From the NCBI RefSeq assembly GCF_900107175.1, contig NZ_FNOZ01000009.1, positions 1 through 64,000 on the forward strand: a stretch of DNA of 64,000 bases. The letters are read 5' to 3'. The notes under the pieces were generated by a model. That model ran no database searches, was not told where the DNA came from, and worked only from the letters and a program-made list of their open reading frames with translations. Position 1 is the stretch's first letter. Each line of letters starts with the position of its first letter. Shown here in pieces: positions 35,196-44,389 of the stretch. This stretch comes from Modestobacter sp. DSM 44400 (GTDB lineage Bacteria > Actinomycetota > Actinomycetes > Mycobacteriales > Geodermatophilaceae). The position numbers and the translations under genes are program-made.

Positions 35196-36659
35196 GTGAG
35201 CGTCGCCCCGCCACCGACCGTTCCCCTGGACGACCGCTTCGCCCGCGAGCTCGCGGAGATGGCCCTTCCCTGGCCGGCCGAGGAGGCTCCGGATCCACGG
35301 CTGCTCGTGCTCAACGAGCCGCTGGCCACTGACCTGGGCTTTGACGCCGCCTGGCTGCGCAGCCCCGACGGCCTGCGCCTGCTGGTCGGCAACGTCGTTC
35401 CCGGCGGTGCCACCCCGGTGGCGCAGGCCTACGCCGGGCACCAGTTCGGTGGGTTCGTCCCGCGCCTCGGCGACGGGCGCGCGCTCCTGCTCGGTGAGAT
35501 CACCGACACCCACGGCCAGCTCCGCGATCTGGCCCTCAAGGGCTCCGGGCGGACGCCGTTCGCACGCGGCGGCGACGGCCTCGCTGCAGTCGGTCCCATG
35601 TTGCGCGAGTACGTCGTCAGCCAGGCGATGCACGCCCTCGGCATCCCCACGACCCGTTCCCTCGCGGTGGTCGCGACCGGGCGCAGGGTGCGCCGGGAGA
35701 CCATCTTGCCCGGAGCCGTGCTCGCCCGGGTCGCGAGCAGTCACCTGCGCGTGGGGAGCTTCCAGTACGCGCGGGCGACCGGCGACGTCGATCTGCTGCG
35801 CCGCCTCGCCGATCACGCGATCAGCCGGCACCACCCCGGCGCCGCCGAGGCCGAGCGCCCCGCCCTGGCGCTGTTCGAGGCGGTGGTCGCCGCCCAGGCG
35901 TCACTGGTGGCCCGGTGGATGCTCGTGGGCTTCGTCCACGGGGTCATGAACACCGACAACATGACGATCTCGGGCGAGACCATCGACTACGGGCCGTGCG
36001 CCTTCCTCGATGCCTTCGACCCGGCCACGGTCTACAGCTCGATCGACACCGGTGGGCGGTACGCCTACGGCAACCAGCCGGCCGCGGCCGAGTGGAACCT
36101 CGCCCGCCTCGCCGAGGCCCTCCTCCCGCTCTTCTCCGACGACCAGGAGCAGGCGGTCGCCCTCGCGGTGGCGTCCCTCGACGGGTTCCGTCGGCAGTAC
36201 GACGCCGCCTGGTCGGCCGGCATGCGGGCCAAGCTCGGCCTGCCCGAGGGCCTGGCCGAGGCGGTGGTCTCGCCACTGGCCGACGAGCTGCTCGCACTGC
36301 TCCAGGCGGACCGCGTCGATCTGACCTCGTTCTTCCGCCTCCTCGGCGGAGCCGCCCGCGGCGACGCCGAGTCCGCCCGCAACCTGTTCCTCGACCTGGC
36401 CGGGTTCGACGGCTGGCTGGCGCGCTGGCGCGCCGCGGGTCCGGACGCCGACGCGATGGAGCGGGTCAACCCCGTCTACATCCCCCGCAACCACCTGGTC
36501 GAGGAGGCCCTCGCCGCTGCGACCCGCGGCGACCTGGACCCGCTCGTACGGCTCCTGGGCGCAGTGACCGCCCCCTACGACGAGCGACCCGGCCTCGGGC
36601 GCTACGCCGCGCCCGCCCCGGAGGACTTCGGCGCCTACCGGACCTTCTGCGGCACCTGA
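35196..36659 (+). CDS. selO: Protein adenylyltransferase SelO (YdiU/UPF0061)
   Basis: 487 residues, normal for bacterial SelO, a pseudokinase-fold enzyme that transfers AMP to Ser/Thr/Tyr of proteins, linked to redox stress. Motifs: [38 protein letters not shown], the catalytic-loop region [12 protein letters not shown] and [10 protein letters not shown], and [16 protein letters not shown]. The C-terminus ends TFCGT, keeping the redox Cys that is selenocysteine in animal SelO. The GTG start is at 35196. The 3' end overlaps the convergent regulator gene by 25 bases. Confidence 0.93.
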   Translation: MSVAPPPTVPLDDRFARELAEMALPWPAEEAPDPRLLVLNEPLATDLGFDAAWLRSPDGLRLLVGNVVPGGATPVAQAYAGHQFGGFVPRLGDGRALLLGEITDTHGQLRDLALKGSGRTPFARGGDGLAAVGPMLREYVVSQAMHALGIPTTRSLAVVATGRRVRRETILPGAVLARVASSHLRVGSFQYARATGDVDLLRRLADHAISRHHPGAAEAERPALALFEAVVAAQASLVARWMLVGFVHGVMNTDNMTISGETIDYGPCAFLDAFDPATVYSSIDTGGRYAYGNQPAAAEWNLARLAEALLPLFSDDQEQAVALAVASLDGFRRQYDAAWSAGMRAKLGLPEGLAEAVVSPLADELLALLQADRVDLTSFFRLLGGAARGDAESARNLFLDLAGFDGWLARWRAAGPDADAMERVNPVYIPRNHLVEEALAAATRGDLDPLVRLLGAVTAPYDERPGLGRYAAPAPEDFGAYRTFCGT

Positions 36660-37348
36660 CGACTGATCAGCGTGACGCAGCAACGACCGTCTGCCGGGTC
36701 GAGCCGGGCCTCGATCGAGGAGTAGCCCCGCTCGGCGAGGAAGGCGCCGATGAGGTCGTGGTTCATGCCGCACACCAGCGCCGTGTGCTCCCGCGCCAGG
36801 TCGGAGAAGGGGCAGTTGGCGAGGACGGCGACATCGCCGTCGACCCGCGGCTCGTACCCGTGCTCCGCGAGGACGGCGGCCGCTTCCTCCAGTGGACCGG
36901 ACAGCTGCGGGCCGGGCCCACTGGAGGAAGCCGCGATGCGGCGCCCCTCCTCAGCGGCGGACTCCCCCACCGCGGTCCGCACCGGCGTCCCGTCGTCCGC
37001 GGCGCGCTCGATGGCTGCGGCCAGCAGGTGGCCCGCCACGTCGTAGCGCCGTTCCGGCAGCGACACGGCGAGCTGTCGCTCCGAACGGCGGTACAGCTTC
37101 GCTGGACGCCCCGCTCCCGGGCCGCGCCGTCCGGACAGCCGCCGGAACTCGGGAACCAGCAGACCCTCCTCCACCAGCCGGTCCAGGTGGAACTTCGCGG
37201 TGTGCCTGGGCAGATCGAGTTCGGCGGCCGCCTGGTCCCGGCTGACGGCTCCGGGCTGGCGGACCACGAACTGGTAGAGCGAGCGCCGGACCGGATCGGC
37301 CAGGGCACTGACGCCGGCGATGCGGGCGTCGAGATCATCCGCGGTCAT
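36635..37348 (-). CDS. Winged-helix regulator with a cysteine-rich C-terminal domain
   Basis: 237 residues from ATG 37348. The N-terminal ArsR/MarR-like winged helix is at about residues 10-80: [58 protein letters not shown]. The C-terminal half has conserved Cys residues in [20 protein letters not shown] and GRCCVTL (C-x13-C-x29-CC). That resembles SufR-type iron-sulfur regulators, although the spacing differs from cyanobacterial SufR. It is divergent from the membrane-protein/folE/ferredoxin-reductase operon at 37438 and probably controls it in response to redox or Fe-S status; the sensing role is inference. It ends with TAG. Confidence 0.75.
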   Translation of the reverse strand: MTADDLDARIAGVSALADPVRRSLYQFVVRQPGAVSRDQAAAELDLPRHTAKFHLDRLVEEGLLVPEFRRLSGRRGPGAGRPAKLYRRSERQLAVSLPERRYDVAGHLLAAAIERAADDGTPVRTAVGESAAEEGRRIAASSSGPGPQLSGPLEEAAAVLAEHGYEPRVDGDVAVLANCPFSDLAREHTALVCGMNHDLIGAFLAERGYSSIEARLDPADGRCCVTLISRQVPQKVR

Positions 37349-37437
37349 GGATGCCTGATTTCTAAGAGACAAGTCTGTTGCCGTAAGAAGCGCCACGTTC
37401 TAACGTCTCGGCCATCGTCTCATAGAAGGAGGACATC

Positions 37438-37764
37438 GTGGCCCTTCAGAGCAAGGTCCCGGTCGTCGCCGCCCCGATCCCCTCGTCCGCGGTCCACCAG
37501 GTCTTCTGGGTGCTCCGCGCCGGGTTCACCGTGTTGCCGGTCGTCTTCGAGTCGGACAAGTTCGCCGACGTGCTCACCGCCGTCGCGTCGCGCTTCGGCA
37601 GTTGGGTCGTGGCCGCCTGGCTCGTCGGCATCATCGGCAACCTGTTGCTGCTCGGGGACTTCTACGACGTGGCGCTGCGGGACGTCGGCCTGCTGCTCGG
37701 TGCGCTGTCCCTGGCCCAGCTTGCGGCCGTCGTGCACCTCACCGACCGGGTCCCGGCGTCATGA
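37438..37764 (+). CDS. Small membrane protein heading the folE operon
   Basis: 108 residues, GTG start after GAAGGAGG. Three hydrophobic segments: HQVFWVLRAGFTVLPVVF, WVVAAWLVGIIGNLLLL and VGLLLGALSLAQLAAVVHL. The motif FESDKFADVLTAVAS sits between the first two. It overlaps folE by four bases (ATGA). I do not recognise a named family; its size and hydrophobicity recall small DoxX-like proteins. Expression is probably controlled by the divergent Cys-rich regulator. Confidence 0.75.
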   Translation: MALQSKVPVVAAPIPSSAVHQVFWVLRAGFTVLPVVFESDKFADVLTAVASRFGSWVVAAWLVGIIGNLLLLGDFYDVALRDVGLLLGALSLAQLAAVVHLTDRVPAS

Positions 37765-38396
37765 CAGCCGGCGCTGCCGTGCAGCCGTCCCCGATCGGCC
37801 GCATGCGGGTGCTGCCCGACGGGCACGTGCCCGACCTCGCGGCGGCCGAAACTGCGGCCGAGGGCTTCCTGCGGGCGCTGGGTGTCCCGACACATCGCCC
37901 GGGGCTGGACGACACCCCGCGGCGGATGGCGCAGGCCTACGCCGAGATGTTGACGCCGCGCACCTTCGACCTGACGACGTTCCCCAACGACGAGGGCTAT
38001 GACGAGCTGGTGCTGGCCCGCTCCATCCCGGTGCAGTCACTGTGCGAGCACCACATGCTGCCCTTCGTCGGGGTGGCGCACGTCGGCTATCACCCCCGGG
38101 ACCGGATCGTCGGCCTGTCCAAGCTGGCCCGGGTGGTGGAGCTGTTCGCCCGGAGACCGCAGGTGCAGGAGCGACTGACCAAGCAGGTGGCCGACTGGCT
38201 GCACGACCAGCTGCAGCCACGCGGGGTCGGCGTCGTCCTGGAGGCCGAGCACCTGTGCATGTCGTTGCGCGGCGTGCGCAGCCTCGGCTCCACCACCGTC
38301 ACCTCGACGCTCCTCGGCACGCTGCGGAACGACCCCAGTTTACGGTCGGAGTCCCGCACGCTCACCTCCCAGCCGGTCAGGAGGGCCGGGTCATGA
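37761..38396 (+). CDS. folE: GTP cyclohydrolase I
   Basis: 211 residues, start ATG 37761 overlapping the previous stop. It catalyses GTP to 7,8-dihydroneopterin triphosphate, the first step to folate or tetrahydropterins. Zinc ligands are visible: Cys95 and His98 in SLCEHHMLPF and Cys166 in EHLCMSLRGV. VGYHPRDRIVGLSKLARVVE and RPQVQERLTKQVADWL are core family blocks. It is not next to other folate genes but between a membrane protein and a ferredoxin-reductase-like flavoprotein. It may therefore be a second, specialised FolE, perhaps for a pterin cofactor. Confidence 0.93.
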   Translation: MTAGAAVQPSPIGRMRVLPDGHVPDLAAAETAAEGFLRALGVPTHRPGLDDTPRRMAQAYAEMLTPRTFDLTTFPNDEGYDELVLARSIPVQSLCEHHMLPFVGVAHVGYHPRDRIVGLSKLARVVELFARRPQVQERLTKQVADWLHDQLQPRGVGVVLEAEHLCMSLRGVRSLGSTTVTSTLLGTLRNDPSLRSESRTLTSQPVRRAGS

Positions 38397-39649
38397 CCGA
38401 TCGACAGACCTTCGTCATCGTCGGCGCCGGCCTCGCGGGCGCCTCCGCGGCCGCGGCCCTGCGCTCCGAGGGCTTCGCCGGGCGCATCGTCCTCGTCGGG
38501 GCCGAACCGCACCCGCCGTACGAGCGCCCGCCGCTGTCCAAGGGTTACCTGGCCGGAGCAGCCGACCGCGCGTCGGTCTTCGTCCATCCCGAGCCCTGGT
38601 ACGCCGAGAACCGGGTGGAGCTCCGGCGTTCCACCCGGGTGACCGAGCTGGACCGTCGGCGGCACCAGGTCGTTCTGGACAGCGGGGACCGGCTCGGCTA
38701 CGACCGGCTGCTGCTGACGACGGGCGCGCGGCCGCGCACGCTCGCCGTCCTGGGGGCCGACCAGGTCGACGTGCGGTACCTGCGCAGCGTGGACGACAGT
38801 GATCGGCTGCGCACCGACTTCTCCCCCGGTGCCCGGGTGGTCCTGGTCGGCGCCGGGTGGATCGGGCTGGAGACCGCTGCCGCGGCCCGGGGCGCGGGCT
38901 GCGACGTGGTCGTGCTCGAGCACGCGGAGCTGCCGCTGCTGCGGGTGCTCGGGCCCGAGGTCGCCGGGGTCTTCGCGGGTCTGCACCGCGATCACGGCGT
39001 CGATCTCCGGTGCGGTGTCACCCTCACCGGCGTCCGGCCGGCCGGTCCCGGCCGGACGTCGTCGGCCACGGTGCACCTGGACGACGGCACGGAGCTCGAG
39101 GCCGACGTCGTACTCGCCGGGGTCGGGGTCCTGCCGGACACCGATCTCGCCGGACGGGCCGGGCTGGACGTGGACGACGGGATCCTGGTCGACTCCGAGC
39201 TGCGCACCTCCGACCCCGACGTCTTCGCGGCCGGGGACGTCGCCAACGCGGCCCATCCTCTGCTGGGCCGATCGATCCGGGTCGAGCACTGGGCGAACGC
39301 GCTCAACCAGCCCCGGACCGCGGCACGGGCGATGCTCGGGCTGCCGACCAGCTACGACCGGCTGCCGTACTTCTTCAGCGACCAGTACGACCTGGGCCTG
39401 GAGTACACCGGGTACGTCTCCCCCGGCGGCTACGACCAGGTGGTCGTCCGCGGCGATCCCGCCTCCCGGCAGTTCATCGCCTTCTGGATGTCCGGCGCGC
39501 GGGTGCTCGCCGGCATGAACGTCAACGTCTGGGACGTCACCGGACCGATCGGCGACCTGATCCGCTCCGGATCGCCGGTCGACACCGCACGGCTGGCCGA
39601 TCCTGGAGTGGCGCTCGCCGACGCGGTCACTACTTCCCCAGCACCGTGA
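38393..39649 (+). CDS. Ferredoxin reductase-like FAD/NAD oxidoreductase
   Basis: 418 residues, ATG 38393 overlapping folE by four bases. Two dinucleotide folds: FAD site FVIVGAGLAGASAAAALR and NAD site VVLVGAGWIGLETAAAARGA, with the second FAD motif TSDPDVFAAGDVAN. PPYERPPLSKGYL and the C-terminal domain (FFSDQYDLGLEYTG) are those of the BphA4/rubredoxin-reductase type. It transfers electrons from NAD(P)H to a ferredoxin or Rieske partner. No ferredoxin gene is adjacent. Co-expression with FolE suggests a redox-linked role, unproven. Confidence 0.88.
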   Translation: MTDRQTFVIVGAGLAGASAAAALRSEGFAGRIVLVGAEPHPPYERPPLSKGYLAGAADRASVFVHPEPWYAENRVELRRSTRVTELDRRRHQVVLDSGDRLGYDRLLLTTGARPRTLAVLGADQVDVRYLRSVDDSDRLRTDFSPGARVVLVGAGWIGLETAAAARGAGCDVVVLEHAELPLLRVLGPEVAGVFAGLHRDHGVDLRCGVTLTGVRPAGPGRTSSATVHLDDGTELEADVVLAGVGVLPDTDLAGRAGLDVDDGILVDSELRTSDPDVFAAGDVANAAHPLLGRSIRVEHWANALNQPRTAARAMLGLPTSYDRLPYFFSDQYDLGLEYTGYVSPGGYDQVVVRGDPASRQFIAFWMSGARVLAGMNVNVWDVTGPIGDLIRSGSPVDTARLADPGVALADAVTTSPAP

Positions 39650-39673
39650 CCCCGCTGTGCCGCCACGGCCCGC

Positions 39674-40249
39674 TCACTTGTCGTCCGGCTCCCCGCTGTT
39701 CCGGGGGAAGTCGACCGTCGCGCTCGGCGTCTGTCCCTCCGCGGCGACCATCGCGTCCACGGTGACCGTCCCGGCTCGCTCGAACGTGAAGGTGACCGGG
39801 ATCGACTCCGAGGACCGGAGCGCGCGGTCGAGGTCCACCAGCGTCAGAGCCGGCGCACCCTCGGCGCCGACGTAGACGTTGTCATTGGCGGGCACCTCGA
39901 TGGCCAGCACGTCGCCGTCCTGCGCGCCCGTGGTGCGCGCCTCGGCGAAGTCCGGGCCGCTGACGTCGACGAGCACGTCGGGCACGGAACCGGTGTTGCT
40001 GATGCCCAGGTACAGGCTGGCATCCTCCCCGACGTCGTAGCGGCCGTCGAGGGGGTACTCGAGGTGGACCTGCAGCACCTTCACGTCGGCGCTGACCGCC
40101 TTGTCCGGTCCGATGGCACCGCCGGACACCTCGGCCTGCGGGGTCTCGGTCGGTGCCGCACTGCCGCAGCCGGACAGGACGACGGCTGCTGCGAGCGGGA
40201 CGACGGCGAACCAGCGACGGATCGACTTGGGTGGCTCAGGGACGGGCAC
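39674..40249 (-). CDS. Lipoprotein (LpqE-like)
   Basis: 191 residues. A signal peptide with a hydrophobic core (WFAVVPLAAAVVLSGCG) has its lipobox Cys near residue 28. The exported domain is beta-rich: VLQVHLEYPLDGRYDVGEDA, SLYLGISNTGSVPDVLVDVS and SIPVTFTFERAGTVTVDAMV. The layout resembles actinobacterial LpqE and the PCuAC-like fold. The Met/His copper ligands of true PCuAC chaperones are not seen, so a copper role is not supported. Function unknown; extracytoplasmic. Confidence 0.7.
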   Translation of the reverse strand: MPVPEPPKSIRRWFAVVPLAAAVVLSGCGSAAPTETPQAEVSGGAIGPDKAVSADVKVLQVHLEYPLDGRYDVGEDASLYLGISNTGSVPDVLVDVSGPDFAEARTTGAQDGDVLAIEVPANDNVYVGAEGAPALTLVDLDRALRSSESIPVTFTFERAGTVTVDAMVAAEGQTPSATVDFPRNSGEPDDK

Positions 40250-40401
40250 GATCGGTCCTTCCGGTGGGGGGCTCTGCGCTCGCTACCCGCCCGGCCTTGC
40301 GCTGATGCAACTGTTGTCGGATCGTCACCTGGCAGCCGGCCGTGGACGACGTGCCAACGGCTGAGGATGCCCCCTCCCCGACCACCTGAGACAGTCGGCA
40401 C

Positions 40402-40824
40402 ATGACAAGCCCGTCGGGACCCGACACTCGACCGTCGACGCGCCCCGCTGAGAGCGGGCACCCAGTGGCGGCCGACCTGGCGCGGCTGCGCGCGACCGTG
40501 CTGGGCGGCCGCGGCCCGGGTGCGAGCATGTCGGAGTTCCTGGAGCACACCCGCGCCCGCTCCCAGGTGGGAGGCGAGCCCGTGACCGAACGCCGCGCGC
40601 AGGTGGCCCGGGCCGCCGCGGTGGCCAGCGGGGACGTCGAGGCCCTCGCCGTTGATGTCGCAGCCGAGCGGGCCCGGCTCACCGAGGCCCTGGGCGCGGT
40701 CCGTTCCCGGCTGCGGCCCGGGCGGCCAGGGGCCCGACGCCCCGTCTGGGCCCGGCGGCTGAGCCGGCTGTCCGTCCTCCTGCTGGTGGGCGCCGTGCTT
40801 CGACGATGGGGCCACCGGGCCTGA
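40402..40824 (+). CDS. Hypothetical protein with a C-terminal membrane segment
   Basis: 140 residues from ATG 40402. The N-terminal 20 residues are polar and Pro/Ser-rich. A helical, Arg/Ala-rich middle (DVEALAVDVAAERARLTEAL) recalls DUF3618-like proteins, which have an Arg-x-Leu helical repeat before a membrane helix. The C-terminus has one short hydrophobic stretch (LSRLSVLLLVGAVL). It lies between the LpqE-like lipoprotein and the formate dehydrogenase operon and is convergent with the latter. No firm family. Confidence 0.55.
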   Translation: MTSPSGPDTRPSTRPAESGHPVAADLARLRATVLGGRGPGASMSEFLEHTRARSQVGGEPVTERRAQVARAAAVASGDVEALAVDVAAERARLTEALGAVRSRLRPGRPGARRPVWARRLSRLSVLLLVGAVLRRWGHRA

Positions 40825-40873
40825 GCAGGTGACCAGCGCCTGGCGGGGGCGCCGGACGGTCGCGTCCGGGCGC

Positions 40874-42364
40874 TCAGATGCCGGCGTAGGTGGAGTACTG
40901 CTGGAAGTCCTCGCGCCAGCCACCCTGCCCCTGCCCGATGTCGCTGAGGTCCTCGACGAACTCGATGCCGCGCAGCCACTTCACCATCTTGAAGCCGAGC
41001 TGGGTCTCGGCCCGCAGACGGACCGGTGCCCCGTGCTCGACGGGCAGCGGGACCCCGTTCATCCCCACCGCCAGGATGGTCTGCGGATCGGCGGCGAGGG
41101 CGATCTCCAGGCTGCCGTAGAAGTGGCCGTACCGGTCGGCGTGCTCGTCGGTCAGGCCCTTGTCGTCCATGGCGTAGAAGACGATGAAGCGGGCGCTCGG
41201 CAGCGGCTTGACCAGCTCGAGCACGCGGGACAGCGGCACACCGCTCCACTCGGCGATCCCGGTCCAGCCCTGGATGCAGTTGTGGTCGGTGGTCTGCGAC
41301 TGGACACCCAGCGCCGTGAGCTCCGGCAGCGACAGGGACACCGGTTGCTCGACCAGGCCACCCACAGCCAGCCGGTAGTCCGCGAAGCCGTCGGCAGCCA
41401 GCGCGTCGTACGCCGGGTCGGTCGGCGGGTAGCCGTTGACCCGGAAGTACGGCGAGATCTTCCGCCGGCGCTGGTGCTGGTGCGAGCGGGCAGCCCGGGA
41501 GAGCGCGTGCTCCAGTGGGTGCACGATCGCGCCGAGGAGGTGCTGGGTCGAGCGCTTGCGTCGCAGGGAGAAGACCGTCGCGACCGCGTGGACCACGATG
41601 ATCAGCGCGATGAGGCCCAGGCCGATGACCAACCCGACCGTGTGGTCGGCCAGTTCGCTCCCCAGCGTGATGAGGGTGAGTTCCTTCGGCAGCCCGTGAA
41701 TCACCACGAGGAACGTGTGCAGGACCACGAAGCCGGCGAAGGCGACCAGGCCGAGGAAGTGCAGGCTGCGCGCCCCCTGCTTGCCGCCGAAGAGCTTGCC
41801 GTACCAGGGGAAACGGCTCAGCACCGCCGGTGACATGGCCGCCCCGGTGGCGATCTGGAACGGCGCGAGCAGGAACACCACCACGAAGTAAGCCAGCTTC
41901 TGCGCCGGCTCGTAGGGCTCGCCCGGGATCGGTTTAGGCAGCTGGAAGTGCAGATAGGTGCCGACGGCCTTGATGCTGTCGGGGAAGATGTCCCAGCCGG
42001 TGGGCACCATGTACCGCCACCACCCCGAGGTGAACATCAGCAGGACGTAGACCGCCCCCGTCAGCACCCAGAACGGCACGGTCGCGAAGTGCCAGTGGCG
42101 GCCCAGACCCAGGTTCTTCTTGCCGGGCAGCGCGACCACCGATGACCAGGACTCCTCCTCGTTCTCACCGGACCACATCCGGCGGGAGTCGGCTCCGAAG
42201 TTCTTCTTCGAGAACCGCGCCCACTCCCGTCCGGGCGTGCAGTCGTCGCGCGCGTACATCTTTGGGAAGGCAGACAGCACCTCCATGCCGGAGCGAGCCA
42301 TCAGCAGCAGGAACAGCACGTTCAACCAATGGGTGATGATCACGAAGACCGGTGTCTCGGGCAT
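40874..42364 (-). CDS. Cytochrome b/sulfite-oxidase-type molybdoprotein fusion
   Basis: 496 residues with two parts. Residues 1-280 form a cytochrome b561/FdnI-like membrane domain with likely haem histidines in FVIITHWLNVLFLL, ARSLHFLGLVAFAGFVVLH and IALIIVVHAVATVF. Residues 300-496 form a sulfite-oxidase/YedY-type molybdopterin domain, with the probable Mo-ligand Cys in TDHNCIQGWTGIAEWSGVPL, and HGAPVRLRAETQLGFKMVKW. It starts four bases after the NrfD-type gene ends, so it is the last gene of the formate dehydrogenase operon. It may take quinol-side electrons to a second molybdenum reaction; substrate unknown. Confidence 0.83.
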   Translation of the reverse strand: MPETPVFVIITHWLNVLFLLLMARSGMEVLSAFPKMYARDDCTPGREWARFSKKNFGADSRRMWSGENEEESWSSVVALPGKKNLGLGRHWHFATVPFWVLTGAVYVLLMFTSGWWRYMVPTGWDIFPDSIKAVGTYLHFQLPKPIPGEPYEPAQKLAYFVVVFLLAPFQIATGAAMSPAVLSRFPWYGKLFGGKQGARSLHFLGLVAFAGFVVLHTFLVVIHGLPKELTLITLGSELADHTVGLVIGLGLIALIIVVHAVATVFSLRRKRSTQHLLGAIVHPLEHALSRAARSHQHQRRRKISPYFRVNGYPPTDPAYDALAADGFADYRLAVGGLVEQPVSLSLPELTALGVQSQTTDHNCIQGWTGIAEWSGVPLSRVLELVKPLPSARFIVFYAMDDKGLTDEHADRYGHFYGSLEIALAADPQTILAVGMNGVPLPVEHGAPVRLRAETQLGFKMVKWLRGIEFVEDLSDIGQGQGGWREDFQQYSTYAGI

Positions 42365-42368
42365 ACGG

Positions 42369-43391
42369 TCAGCCCGGGGTGTGCGCCCGGGCGTGCTGGT
42401 CCAGCCGCTCCCGCTGGGGCACCACGGTGTAACGGGGATCCCGGGCCGACTGCTGACCGGCCTCGAACAGCCCGAACCGGGTGCACACCGACCCGGCCAG
42501 CAGGGAGACCCCGGCCAGCGCGGAGACGTCCCGCCGCCGGCGGCCGACCGCGGCCAGGGCGGCTCCTGCCGTGGTGAACGCCTTCGCTGCCTTCAGCAGG
42601 GTTCCCGCGCGTCCCTCGTGCAGCGGCTCCACGGTCACCCCCATCCCGGACTCCATGGTGTGGCTGGCCGCCAGGTCCAGCGCCGCACCGGCGATCGCCA
42701 TACGGCGGGCCGGACCTGCCTCCTGCGGCGACGCCAGGATCAGGCCCATCCCCCCGGCGGCTGCGGAGGCGCTGCCGACGAAGACCAGCGGCAGGTCCCG
42801 GCGGGCCGCGTGCCAGGTGGGCGTGGCGGTGTCAGCGAGCAGCACGGCGGTGTAGGAGGCCACCGCGGGCCCGAGCCCGGCGGCGACCAGGCCGGCTGCC
42901 CGGCCGACGGTCGGCAGCCGCCGCCCCAGCACGCTGCGGCGCATCCGGCGGGAGAGGAACGGGGTGGCCTCGCTGACCGCTGCCAGCCCGGCCATGGGTC
43001 CGTACGCGGTGAGGATCCAGGTACCGACGCTCATCGGCGAGGTGGCCTTGGCGACCCGCAACATGTGGTGGAAGCGCGCCGGCCGCCCGAGGTCGTGCAC
43101 CAGCGCATAGAAACTGCCCGAGAGAGCACCCAGCGCGGCCAGTCGGGCGCCACGCCGCAGCATCGGCCGTCCCGACAGGTCGGCTCCGGCGCCCAGCAGC
43201 GACGATCCACCGGCCAGCCCACCCATGAACAGGTAGGCCGGGATGTCCGCCGTCCAGGGGGACGGCTTGACCACCGGGCGCCCGTAGTAGGAGGTGAAGT
43301 TGGCGTCGGGGACCATGCTCAGCTCGCCGCGGCCGCGCCGGCGACGTGGCCGGTTTCCGTTCGACGACCGGGTGGTGGGTGTCGAGGTCAC
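42369..43391 (-). CDS. NrfD/PsrC-type membrane subunit
   Basis: 340 residues; the GTG start overlaps the fdhB stop by four bases. After a basic N-terminus there are eight or so hydrophobic helices, with DIPAYLFMGGLAGGSSLLGA and YALVHDLGRPARFHHMLRV being the NrfD/PsrC hallmarks. These subunits hold no haem but bind quinone and accept electrons from an Fe-S subunit. It therefore links FdhB to the quinone pool. An actinobacterial formate dehydrogenase with an NrfD-type rather than FdnI-type anchor is implied, although the next gene supplies a separate b-type domain. Confidence 0.86.
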   Translation of the reverse strand: MTSTPTTRSSNGNRPRRRRGRGELSMVPDANFTSYYGRPVVKPSPWTADIPAYLFMGGLAGGSSLLGAGADLSGRPMLRRGARLAALGALSGSFYALVHDLGRPARFHHMLRVAKATSPMSVGTWILTAYGPMAGLAAVSEATPFLSRRMRRSVLGRRLPTVGRAAGLVAAGLGPAVASYTAVLLADTATPTWHAARRDLPLVFVGSASAAAGGMGLILASPQEAGPARRMAIAGAALDLAASHTMESGMGVTVEPLHEGRAGTLLKAAKAFTTAGAALAAVGRRRRDVSALAGVSLLAGSVCTRFGLFEAGQQSARDPRYTVVPQRERLDQHARAHTPG

Positions 43392-44389
43392 CGGTTGCCC
43401 CTTTCCCGGGCGAAGACGGCCACGCCGCCGGCCAGCATCGTGACCGCGGCCAGGACGGCGCGGCGCCACATCTCCGGGAGGTCCCGGGTGGTCACCACCG
43501 GGTCCGGCGGCAGCCCGTACACCTCGGGCTCGTCGAGCAGCAGGAACATGGCACCGGTTCCACCGACGCCGTCGTCCGGGTCGTGGCCGTAGAGCCGGGC
43601 GCCGGTCTCACCGGCGGCCACCAGCTGGTCGACGCGCACCTGCGCCCGTTCGCGGAGCTCATCGAGATCGCCGAACTGGATCGACTTGGTCGGGCATGCC
43701 TTGGCACAGGCGGGCTCCAGGTCGCCCTTGAGGCGGTCGTAGCAGAGGGTGCACTTCTGGGCGAGACCAACGGCGTCGTTCCCGGTGGGGCCCTCCCGCT
43801 TCTCGATGACCCCGTACGGGCAGGCCGGCACGCAGTACCCGCAGCCGTTGCAGACGTCGTCCTGGACGACGACGGTGCCGAACTCCGTGCGGAACAGGGC
43901 ACCGGTGGGGCAGACGTCCAGGCAGGCGGCGTGCGTGCAGTGCTTGCAGACGTCGGACTCCATCAACCACCGGAACGGGGTCGCCGTACCGGCATCCCCC
44001 TCCGCTCCCGGCAGCACCGTCCCGGGCATCCCGAGGTCGACCTGCGTCCGGGTCGAGGGCGCCGGCGAGGTGGCCATGCCGCCGGCCAGGGCCAGGGCGT
44101 CGACCCCCTCATGCTGCAGGTTGGACTCCTGGCCGCCCAGCGACTTCGGCTGCTCGATGAAGGCGACGTGCCGCCAGGTCGAGGCGCCCAGCCCCTGGGT
44201 GTTGTCGTAGGACATCCCGGACAGCTCGAGGCCGTCCTCGGGGACCATGTTCCACTCCTTGCACGCCACCTCGCAGGCCTTGCAGCCGATGCAGATGCTG
44301 GTGTCGGTGAAGAAGCCCTTGCGTGCCGGCGGCTGGTCGTAGCCCAACTGCGCCGCCGGGTTGCTGCTCCTGTGCGTCGTCGCGGTCAT
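43388..44389 (-). CDS. fdhB: Formate dehydrogenase iron-sulfur (beta) subunit
   Basis: 333 residues; ATG overlaps the fdhA stop by four bases. Four ferredoxin-type Cys clusters are visible: CIGCKACEVACKEW, CKHCTHAACLDVCPTGAL, CNGCGYCVPACPYG, and CTLCYDRLKGDLEPACAKAC, giving sites for four [4Fe-4S] clusters as in FdnH/FdhB. A C-terminal hydrophobic helix (RAVLAAVTMLAGGVAVFA) would anchor it in the membrane. It carries electrons from FdhA to the NrfD-type subunit. Arginine-rich tail after the helix suggests the C-terminus is cytoplasmic. Confidence 0.92.
   Translation of the reverse strand: MTATTHRSSNPAAQLGYDQPPARKGFFTDTSICIGCKACEVACKEWNMVPEDGLELSGMSYDNTQGLGASTWRHVAFIEQPKSLGGQESNLQHEGVDALALAGGMATSPAPSTRTQVDLGMPGTVLPGAEGDAGTATPFRWLMESDVCKHCTHAACLDVCPTGALFRTEFGTVVVQDDVCNGCGYCVPACPYGVIEKREGPTGNDAVGLAQKCTLCYDRLKGDLEPACAKACPTKSIQFGDLDELRERAQVRVDQLVAAGETGARLYGHDPDDGVGGTGAMFLLLDEPEVYGLPPDPVVTTRDLPEMWRRAVLAAVTMLAGGVAVFARERGNR

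Noticed and set aside
35915-38002. Long plus-strand frame running through selO, the regulator and folE
   Set aside because: It crosses three well-supported genes in other frames and has no homology of its own.
39674-40249. PCuAC copper chaperone
   Set aside because: The lipoprotein has a similar beta-rich layout, but the Met/His ligand spacing of copper chaperones is not present.
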